NCBI GenBank assembly: GCA_029448655.1
Contig: JACCLO010000002.1
Location: forward strand, 930,001 to 994,000
DNA: 64,000 nucleotides
Reading direction: 5' to 3'
Source: Wolfiporia cocos
Lineage: Eukaryota > Basidiomycota > Agaricomycetes > Polyporales > Phaeolaceae
A program made the translations under genes and the position numbers. Shown here piece after piece: positions 34,465-43,807 of the stretch. Positions within the stretch are counted from its first letter, which is position 1. Each line of letters starts with the position of its first letter. The notes under the pieces were generated by a model. The model was given only the letters and a program-made list of their open reading frames with translations, had not been told where the DNA came from and ran no database searches.

Positions 34465-36991
34465 CTATGGCAAGTATTCCAAATGCGATTTATCACGGAA
34501 TTCCAACGCTTTCTTCTCCCTCCATTCACATCCATCGCAATATTCGCAAGTCCTGCTCGCAGATGGCATCTTGTGTTAGCAAGTGGCTTTGATATGTCAG
34601 ATACCAGATCACTCACATGCAACGCCTCGTCAACTCGACATCGACGCCTCGGGGCGGTCGCCTTCCGTGCCACCAATCCAGGATGTTGTCCAAATAGCCA
34701 TCCAGGAAGTCGTCATCCACTACAAATTCCTTTCTACCAATGATGTGAGCTTGCACATCGAGCTCAGCCATCGTCATCGGTTTCTCTTCACTTCCACTGT
34801 CGCCGCTAACGGCAGATAATGATGCCGACTCCGCCTCCAAATCAACAGCTTCACTAGCGACAACATCTGGGACGGACAGAGGTTCCTGGACATACTGCCG
34901 GTTCGGTCTCGGGTCGTCTATGTTAATTGACAAGTCCGAGGTTATGTTCTCGTCCGGGAAAGCACCAGGCATGTCCTGGGTCAAGTCCATGCTCTCATCA
35001 GTATTCTGAGATGAGGTCTCCTTGCCGTTCACAGAGTCCTGTAAGCTTGCAGCAATAGCACGAGACAGAGCGTCATCGCCGCCCTCGTAGGGATGTGCTG
35101 CTGCATTCAAACTTTCCTCGATCGCCTTCGCCAAGTCTATCGCTTCTTGATCTGAGACAAGTGTGCTAGAGCCATTATGTATTGCCGCACCGTCGCCGTC
35201 CTGGTGCGTGGCGCGTTTTCTCTGCTTCTTGGATGGCTGCATGCGGTACACCAGCGTCAGCGTCCTGTCCACTTCAGCGACATTGAGCGCCTCGACTGCG
35301 GGCACTAGCATCGCCGTGAGATCGTTTAGACACCACAGTCGTGAGTCCTTGTTTTCGCCGTCTTCACTGTGTTCACCTCTCGCACCACTGTGGAGATGGT
35401 TCGAGTACTGCAGTAGTCCGCTATCCCGGACAAAGCTACCGGAGAATGGCCGCTCAGGGTCTAGCTCCAGGCGTTGCCAGATAGCACTAAACTCTGGCGG
35501 CTGCGGCGTATATCGCGCCTGCGCCCGCGAGCCGCTGACTGGATTGACGTTAGCGGAAGAATGCAATGACGCTGTGGCTCCAGGGAGAGTGAGGAGGTCA
35601 CTGAGAAGCCGGTGATAGATCGTGAGTTGGAGACGAGATGATACAGTATCTTCATCTGGCGGGACGCTGTTGTTGCGGCGTGTTTTTGTGTCCGACAGGA
35701 GCAGGGTATGGGTCGGGTGTGGTGCGATGCCAGGGTTTTGTGCAGTGGTAAAATGTGTGGAGTATGCGGTCCCAGACTCAGGTGCTTGCGCGCTCATGTG
35801 AAAATATGAAGTGATCTTGGACTGCGAGGGGGACAGTCCCTCTTCGCGAGCATTTTCCCCACTCTCCTGCTTTGATGACAATGTCTCGAGCATCGGCTGC
35901 GGAATCGACATACGGCGGAGTTCGTCCTGCATTATATGAGCTGATAGTCTGCTAATTCGACTCGATGCCACTTACGATGACGCCCAGTACAACCTCACCG
36001 TGAACGAACCCAAAGACGGGCATTTCGCGCTGCAAGAAGCCACCGTCAGAAGCGCGCAAGAAACGCACTAGCTATAAACTTACGCATAGACCCCGCTCTA
36101 TCAGCGAATCGATGGCAGCTAACATATTCACTAAGCTGTGCGAGGGCAAGCGCGCGTTTGTCAGGTATATCATGGAGCGTTCGCGTTTATGCGCACATAC
36201 TGCAATCCCCATTGCTCCTCGGGTGTTGTGACGTCAACTACCACTTCATCGGGTTTAATCTCACGCTCTAGCACTTTGTGAACAGACTAAAATTTCATTT
36301 AGAGGGTATAGCTGAGGATTTGGAGAGGGCTTGCCTGGCCGCGTGTGATAGTCCGGTGATTCTCTTTCGCCACATTCTTAGCTACTGCAATGGTCTTGCC
36401 ATCAGCCGTGACAAATGAGTCTGGTCTGTCTTCGGGCTTTTTGTCCCGCCTCTGGCGCAAACCATAATCAAATTGGACCTCACACCTGCGCCCCATATCT
36501 GTCGAGTTACTCTAGAACACGGCCCGCGCGTCAACGTACCAGGCAGGTCCAACGAGATCGGTCACAGAAAACCGTTTCTTCCAGCTGCGGAACTGCTGAA
36601 AGGGGCTTCGGGCGTTACGGAAACTTGACGAGTCCTTGAGAGGGGCAGAACGGTCAGCAGTTGCGGCTTCGACGCTGATTTCAATACGAGGACCTCCGGA
36701 TCCGATTCTTGAGTGTTGCCTGTTGGTGCGGTGCTCAGGAACCGGTGGTGTCGCCGCGCCAGGAGGAGTAGCAAGGGCTGCATCAATGCGGGCAAAGTCT
36801 TCCGCGGTGAACTCCGAAAAATCGTACAGCTCGAACTCATCGATTTCGGAAAGCGATGGTAGGACCTGCACAGGATGAGATTCTGGCTGGACCGGGAAAT
36901 GCACACGCAGAGCACCGGGTGCCTCGGATAGGAAGACGTCTTCAAGGTCCAGCGGGGTGTAGTACGCATCATATTCGTCAACTTCTGACAT
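34465..36991 (-). CDS. Exonuclease V (EXO5/Dem1) with two ubiquitin-interacting motifs
   Basis: Seven exons (36991-36540, 36485-36335, 36286-36201, 36135-36084, 36029-35976, 35926-34617, 34552-34465) encode 730 residues. EXO5 is a PD-(D/E)XK single-strand DNA exonuclease with an iron-sulfur cluster, acting in nuclear and/or mitochondrial DNA repair. Visible are SWKKRFSVTDLVGPAW, the first cluster Cys (C152), GVIDEL (metal-binding Asp), DTKTR (Asp344, Lys346), QLTIY, and the terminal cluster cysteines C701, C704 and C710 in CMTCEYCDGCEW, which reproduces the C-x2-C-x5-C spacing of human EXO5. It is about twice the length of the animal enzyme. A long hydrophilic insert after QLTIY contains two UIM-like helices near residues 526-540 (DLAKAIEESLNAA) and 548-561 (ALSRAIAASLQ). 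The intron at 36287-36334 begins with GC (GCAAGC). It is convergent with the acyltransferase. Confidence 0.92.
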
Positions 36992-39062
36992 ACTGGAATA
37001 TAGTTAATTTGCACGAGTGTTCCCGAGTGCAAATGAAACATACTGTGTTTGAAAGGCTCCCCCAGCGTACAAATGTTGAGTATAACCACGGATCAGAGGA
37101 ATGAACGCGCCATTGAGAAACGCAGGTTCACGTTCAACGCGCGTTTGTATTTGGATAATCACGATCACGTGAATGACGCGGTGGTGGCGCCCAAGGTGTC
37201 AAGTCTTAAGTATCAAAGTAGCTGCTTGCAGGGTGTCAAGGCAATTAGCAGAGTGCTACGAGATATAATATGCATTGAAAATTGAACTACATAAATCGCC
37301 AAACAAGTTCAATACACATCCTAGGACACAAACGTTCATCAAGCGCCCGTCGGTACAATCGCCAAGATTTGGCGCGGGTACACAAATATTCGTGGGAAGA
37401 ATCCCGGAAGTGGTGTTTTCAGGTCTTCTGGTGTCCCCCTATATTCAGTCAGGGGGGCGCAGCAGAGCGCCTGCCGCCGCTGTAGACGGATGTGGCATGA
37501 TATAACATCCGCGTCGGGAACCGTTCCCGAAAATAATGTCAAAGTCACGTTTTTTTGCGCGTCGTGAGACGACGCGCCAAAGTTCCGAGCCATCTTCCGA
37601 CTCGTAAGCTCTGTAAGCGCCCGTTGCTCGCACCTACTTGCATTTGTGTTGCACTGTTTTCTGCAGCTATGGGTAATAGAAGAATCAACAAAGATATGAA
37701 ACTGTGTACTCTTCGTCCATGGCAAGCGATTGGGCCCAACATGGTATTCGTGAGATTCTAATCATCTCCCGCTAGTCTACCATTGGGAGCACATCTTCGA
37801 GGGCTTCGGCCGCATCGTCAAGCCATCATCGCCGTGGCGTGATCGCGTTCATATTAGCACCCGGGCTGCAATGAACCCTATTTATCTTTTGTACGAAAAC
37901 ATCCCAATGCCCATCCCGACGAATTCCTGTTCTGACTGGCTAATATTATCATCACATTCCAAATTGCACTGCAATAAGCCCCGTGGGAAATGCGACATGT
38001 TAGAAAGGATGGCTGGCTTACAGGCGCTTACGAGTCGGAAGATGGCCCGGAACTTTGGCGCGTCGAGACGACGCGCAAAAAAACGTGACTTTGACATTAT
38101 TTTCGGGAACGACTGTAATTCCCTCCTTCTCCTTCTCTCGTGTCGCTAGCGGTTGCAAGGAAGACGACTGCGCGTCGCCCACCAAATGTCGCGACAGTCG
38201 TGGCCTGTATTGGTAGGACAACTAGCAAACTGGGGCGCTATGCGTAACGCGGCTGACTGCCATCCGGTATCTAGGTACTAGCGCATGAAACTGATTGTCT
38301 GAATGCTATGAGCTGTTCGATCGTTGAGCAGTTGCACCGACGCCCGACTCTTTGAGAAAATTGTCCAATTTATTATTTCGACATCTCCAGCACGTATCAT
38401 AAGGCCCTCTCTATTCAAAGCTTTGCAAAACTCAGCAGGAACTTGCCTTTCAAAGTAGAAGTATGTTCAGACGTCGTGGTTTTATGAAGCAAACAACTGA
38501 ATCAGGTTACTCGACTGCATCATCGCGCGCGCGACGATTTTACTAGATCAGATCTGGAATAGCAAAAATGCTTCTGCCGGATATCATCATCTGGCGAGCC
38601 GAGCCGAGCTGAACTCCAAGCCTATCGCAGGCCTAGGGACGCCTGAACACCTTCGGGCGACTGCTTGTTTGGCGACGTAGGTCATGAGCCACGAACAGAC
38701 GGCCGCTTTGGCTCTATTCCAGAGCTTGGAGAGTCAAGACATCGGAGGTGCACCCCGTTAGGTGGAGCGCTGCAGCGCCCTAATAATTTCTGTAATCGAT
38801 TTGCCGGCGAGCTTGGTCCGCGACGGCACCTCATCAGGATGATGCTTTATCTCCCCATAAAACGTGGCCCGAGCGCGCATTTTCCATTCTTTGCTGTCGT
38901 TTCTTTCGCCTCATATACCGGAGCCCAAGACGGTTGTCCAGCGTCTTTCCGACCACGCCACTTCCACGCCCTCCGTATTTCAAGCACTTGAGGCGACTTG
39001 CCGACGTCCCTCCTCCTTCGTCAGAGGCTTGATTGTACTGTCCATCTAACCTAGGGCTTGCC
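36992..39062. other. Intergenic containing an inverted repeat
   Basis: No coding gene was recognised in these 2.1 kb. The main structure is the inverted repeat at 37523-38110, listed separately. The last 150 bases are pyrimidine-rich and form the presumed promoter and leader of the CPL1-like gene. Confidence 0.5.
37523..38110. repeat. Inverted repeat with 96-bp arms (possible foldback element)
   Basis: The left arm (37523-37618) and the reverse complement of the right arm (about 38015-38110) both read gttcccgaaaataatgtc, continue through acgtttttttgcgcgtcgt, then ccaaagttcc and gactcgtaagc, with only a few substitutions and a 2-nt gap. The arms are separated by about 396 bases with no coding capacity I can recognise. 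The core gcgcgtcgt...acgacgcgc within the left arm is itself a near palindrome, and so is cgggaaccgttcccg at the left edge. I see no clear target-site duplication. A MITE-like or foldback transposon is the simplest reading; transcription would give a long hairpin RNA. Confidence 0.85.
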
Positions 39063-39646
39063 ATGCGTTCCTTCATCTTCGCTGCGCTCGGAGTGGCCAT
39101 CGCTGTCCTGGCATCGCCTGCAGCTGCCCTTCCGAGCGATAGCGTGCTCTCCGCGCGTAACCTGTCCCCTGCTGTACCCGTCGGTCCCCGTGCACCTGGG
39201 CCATCACCCGCTTGGCGGCGACACGAGGCCCGCGCGCCGGTCCCGTCGAACTACAAGCGCAGCAAGCGCGAGCAGCTGCCCATCGCCCCCGTTCAGGACA
39301 TCTCGCAGCAACTCTGCCCCTTGTCGATGTCCGTGTGCCCGCTCTCCGCATCCAAGCCGGGATCGCTGTCGGAGTGGATCGAGCAAGGCTTCGAGTGCGT
39401 GGACTTGACCGAGGACCTGACCTCCTGCGGGGGCTGTGGAAGCCTCGACACACAGTGAGCCCCTATCTTGCATCTTGCATCGGACCGTGAATGTTCATCA
39501 TTTTCCGCGTCTGTGATAGATATGATTGTACCGCCATCCCCGGAGCGCTCGGTGTGTCCTGTCAAGGGAGCAACTGCCGTGTGTACTCCTGCAAGTCGGG
39601 CTTCACGCTGGCACCCGACGGCAAGACGTGCGTCTCGTCGCAGTAA
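39063..39646 (+). CDS. Secreted Cys-rich protein, CPL1-like domain
   Basis: Two exons (39063-39454, 39520-39646) encode 172 residues. Residues 1-22 are a signal peptide (FIFAALGVAIAVLASPAAA). A Pro/Arg-rich spacer with Lys-Arg sites (RSKRE) follows. The C-terminal half holds ten cysteines: CPLSMSVC, FEC, SCGGC, YDC, VSC, NC, YSC and a final KTC. It has the order CP-S...W-E-GFECVD-T-DL-SCGGC and YDCTAIPGA-GVSC...C-VYSCK-GF of the basidiomycete CPL1-like family, named for a Cryptococcus secreted protein. Disulfide-stabilised and extracellular or wall-bound is inferred; a KEX2-type cleavage in the spacer is possible. The role here is unknown. The intron donor is GTGAGC and the acceptor GATAG. 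Confidence 0.87.
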
Positions 39647-41801
39647 GAGAGCCCACACCGCGCGCGACGGACGAACCTGTCATACGAGAATCATGGACCT
39701 TAACGATAAGCCATAGACTTCTGGTACCGATACGTACGCGACGACATGTTCCCAACACACCTACGTATGCTTGCAGTCTTGCTCTTGGACTTTCTAGATT
39801 GCACGGACACCATACGGTACCTACATGCCTCATGCGATGATTGTCTGCTACTTTACCGACTAACCTTTAGCTTATCTATGAAGTTTGTCCGTCCCGTGCG
39901 CTTGGCTCCGCGCCTTGACCGCGTTCGTCACATTTGAATTATTTGCATTCGCTAGACCCTATAGAGTTCAGCTAGTTCTGTAGAGTTCTCTTCGTGCGCT
40001 GGTGCCACAATAGGATGTCATGTCGGGCATGCGTACCGCCTTCTAGCCTTTTCTGTTAATTACCGCGGGTTCATACGCGCATCCCGCTGGGTGAAGATGC
40101 AAGAAGATCACTGCTTTGACCACGCAACTATCGCACATATGTGCGCAGCAACCCGAAGTGAGGCAAGGACGCCGATTGGTGCACGGCCTTCGGCTGGGCA
40201 GAGAATGTGATCATCGTTTTGGTGCTGATGAAAAATTGACGTCGACGCCTGCGGAGCAAGATAGACATTGTGCGTGAAGGTGACATTGAGTCAAGGAGCT
40301 TGGAGAAAGAGTATCGGAAGGACAGGAATGAGAAGGCCTGCAGCAAGGCTAATTTATGGAGAAGCTTTCGCACGAACTTCGGCGCATCCGGCATCGCAGC
40401 GGTACTGAAAACCCCGCATTCTGGGACTTCGTGAGGCAAACTAGAAGAGGTGCAACTTCCATTTGGCTGCTGAGAATTATGAGAAAAGCGTGGGTTCGAT
40501 GCCTTGAATAATTAACGTGGACGATGCGTGCCAAAGGTGCGGACGTTATCAACAAAGGATACGACGCAGTCCTCGCATTGAAGTCTACTGTGCAAAAAGC
40601 CTTACTGAGATATTAGCGGGCTACGTCAGAACTTCGGATTATAGGCAATCACTCATAACTTGAACGCCACTTGCTACGAGATCTCCGTCTCAGCTCAGCT
40701 ACATAGTTTGGCGACACGTACCCGGCTGCTAGCTCAGCGACGGCATGCATCCATCGACCCGATACGCGAATTATATAAAATTTGGGCCCAATGGCCTATG
40801 CGAATTTCAATACGGGCAAGCGTTCTCGGTGCAGCAGTGAACGCACTACGGCATCGCGCATTTACTAGGGAATTAATATGGACCCGCTGTTACAACGGCG
40901 GATTATACTAGCATTTTGGATACCTCCGCATATCAAACAGCTAGACATATGAGTCGAAAGATATCCTGCGGAAGCGAGCAAAGACTTAGTGTAGTGTGCT
41001 GCCACGACCAGAGACTGATAAGCCTAACAGAGCCGTCTCGAGATTTCGAACATGCGCCTTTAATGCATCATGGCGGGCACATTTCTAGGCCTGAGCAGTG
41101 TCGCTAGTCTAGTGAGCACTCATGTCTGCAGTAATGACGACACACAGTACACAGCGCGGAGTCCGCCCCACAGAAACAGAAACAGAAACCGAGAAGCCGG
41201 CGGCCAGCTACAAGTCCCGCCAGAATCCGTTGCATAGCAAGCAGTCATGGACTTGGGCGCTTGACGAGATGCCACAGTTGGCGGGCGCTAATCAGTACTC
41301 GTCTTCAAACTTGCCGCGCACCCTAACCGCTGAGTCGGCCTGCTTCATCCAGGTCTTACTGGGTCCTGGTCATGTTCAGATCTTACGCGGTTTCCAGCGG
41401 CCCAAATAACTGCTCTGCTCCGTGCGGAGGCTCGTGCCGGATGATAATGTCCGCGATATCGAACCATTCGCAAGCGGGATTCACTAATTATCATGGCACT
41501 ACCGTACGTACTCTACGTTGGGCTTTTCTTAAATGCATAACGCTGCCGCTCTTACTCTACTGCACGCTCATCCCTCGCCGGAATAGCCTTCTGCGGCTGC
41601 AAAGGGTTAGAATCTCCGTTGGGATTCTGACCAGCCGAACGCAAGGCCCGCACCACCTTATTCGCCCGTATATCCGACACACGGATACGGATGACTGGAG
41701 TCAGCAACCAGCATGCATATCCGAAGACGACAGTGCTTGTGCAAGTATATAAACCAGGAGTCGTGGCGAAGGCTGGATTACCTACTTACCATTGGAGCGC
41801 G
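39647..41801. other. Intergenic 2.2 kb, no gene recognised
   Basis: The longest ORFs (40128-40439 -, 41122-41409 +) have no recognisable domain and no splice-linked continuation. A TATA box near its end belongs to the gene at 41802. Confidence 0.5.
41746..41753 (+). promoter_or_regulatory. TATA box
   Basis: TATATAAA is a perfect TATA element 49 bases before the ATG at 41802, a spacing that fits a short 5' leader for the Ser/Arg-rich protein gene. Confidence 0.6.
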
Positions 41802-43504
41802 ATGACTTCCGCCTCAGCGAACCTACGTCCCGTTAGTGAAGTCTTCGGTATAGCGGTGGCATGTATTGTGGGCCCTGTTTGCCTCTTTCTGGTGAGTCGT
41901 ATGTTCTGCTACAACAGAATTGTCGATTTGAGCTTTACACAGAACGTCATATTCTGCTCCGTACGCTGGATGCTACCCAGTTTCCCGCAATCACGAACTT
42001 TTAATGCCAATTATTACCAAATCAGACCGCCACGCCATCTACAGATCCCACCGCAACACTCGTCCCCCTGCAAGGTTTCCACCGCGCCGCCAGAAGTCGA
42101 CAATGTTGACAATGCTGGGAATACTAAGCCTCCGGATTCAGTAACGAAAGGCACGAATGATATTTCAAAGGCGAAAGTACAAGCAAAGAAGCACTGGGCC
42201 CAGGCCAAAGAGTTCCTCGCGGAACACCTCCCCTTCACCAACATGCGCTCAGGCACTGTCTCTGGAGCGACAACGCCTGCGCTCTGCCACCCCTCTCCGC
42301 CGCGTTTCTTACCAGAGCTCTCCCGCGTAGCCAGTGCCGAGTCCATGACAGAGTCCGAATATGTCGCTGCATGCAGGAAAGACAAAGACAAGTCCGTAGG
42401 CGTCGCGGAGAACCCGCGCACCTCCCTCCGCAAGCGCCCCTCTACACTCAGCCTGCGCCTGCCATCGATGAACAACATGTTCGGAACGAGATCGCGGCAC
42501 ACATCCGGCGGTGCCGAGCGGGCGTCGTCAGATCCGACTTCGTGGGCGGAGACTTTCCATGCCCGGACGCCGAGCCTGCCCGCCATCCCGATCCGCCTGC
42601 CCTCGCTCATACGCCGCAAGTCGGAGATTATGGCGCCGTCATCGTGCCACAGCTCGGAGGATACTCTTCAGGCAACGTCGGGTGTAGACTCTGTGAGGAC
42701 AAGCGAAGATGTGCCTCGCAAGGCCGCACCTGCTGCCGAACGCCCATCGGTACGAAGGACATTCACCGCTCCGCCTAAGAGGACAGGCATTATGGACACA
42801 CGGCATGGCGATTTGAACCGTAAATCGACGGATTCCCAGCCTCGGAATATGCGACGCAGGGCGTCTTCACGGTCGCCGCAATCTCGTGCGCGGACAGCAG
42901 ATCGTGTTCCGCCGCCAGTAACCGAGAAGATGCAACCAAATTCAAGACCGCAACCACAACGGCGGTGTGCAAACTGTGAAGCACGCGTTGTTAACAGCCC
43001 GGAGTCCGCTAGAATCACGACGACATTTGTGAACCCGTTCAAGTCAAAGCCGCGCAGGACAAAGACCCAGTCCCTAGATAGTATGTGTTATTCTGTACTG
43101 TGCCAACGGGATAGTCTGACCATTCCGCAGTGTCCGACTCCGACAGCCATCGTAGCCGTCACCGCTTGGGCAACCTCTGGAAGAAAGTTGTCTCCCGCCT
43201 ACACCCTGCGCGACGTGCCTCCGTTTCTTCACCACCTCCAAGCCCTCGAACAATGTTCCGCACTCAGCCATACGGCCCACCGTACAACGCGCGCACGCCC
43301 GGCGACGTACAGCGCACGTGTTCATCGCGGCCTAATCAACGCTCATCGTATTACCGACCACGCGCGCATTCGGCCGCTCCGCGATGGCCATCCGGGTCAG
43401 ATGCTGACTCGGAGGGCCCTGAGTATTCTGGAGGACGTCGGACTGTAAGGCAACAGATCAACAGCCTGGGGTCGTCGATTAGTGACAATAGCTCTGCTTC
43501 ATGA
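41802..43504 (+). CDS. Uncharacterised Ser/Arg-rich protein with one N-terminal membrane segment
   Basis: I do not recognise this protein. Model: exons 41802-41891, 41943-43080 and 43131-43504, 533 residues. The N-terminus MTSASANLRPVSEVF leads into a hydrophobic segment (GIAVACIVGPVCLFL). Most of the rest is low complexity and basic, with SLRKRPSTLSLRLPS, SLPAIPIRLPSLIRRKS and Arg-Ser-rich stretches, and with many Ser-Pro and R-x-x-S sites that could be phosphorylated. After the last intron (GTATGT donor, 50 nt) the frame changes and gives DSDSHRSRHRLGNLWKKVV and a Ser-rich end. The middle and C-terminal model is solid; the region 41943-42060 is not, because a protein-like stretch (LRTLDATQFPAIT) sits in another frame there. 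This means either a further small intron or a frameshift. Confidence 0.6.
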
Positions 43505-43807
43505 CTGAGGATCTACATATGAGATGGCGTGCGGAGGTGACATTATCACAAACTGTGGATCAGACAAGACGCATCTTACTGTCTGGCGCTGGAATGTAGT
43601 ATAGTCCTACTTACGTAATTGTATACCCAATTGATATCTACATTACATAAAAATGAGGTGCCTGTTTCCTTACTACTCACGACAGCATTCTGAGGTCTCA
43701 ATGGCCGATGGTGTGCTCCATTCGTGTCAAGCATTCCAGTAAGTAGTGCTTTGTCATCATGCAAGTCGGGTGTTCGAGATACATCATGAGCAGAGCAGCA
43801 TTATGTA
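43505..43807. other. Short convergent intergenic region
   Basis: This holds the 3' flanks of the Ser/Arg-rich protein gene and the DHX57-like helicase gene, which face each other; nothing else was seen. Confidence 0.5.

Noticed and set aside
37275..38149. Small ORFs inside the inverted repeat that share the peptide SRKMARNFGAS
   Set aside because: The shared peptide results from the two DNA arms being inverted copies, not from paralogous genes.
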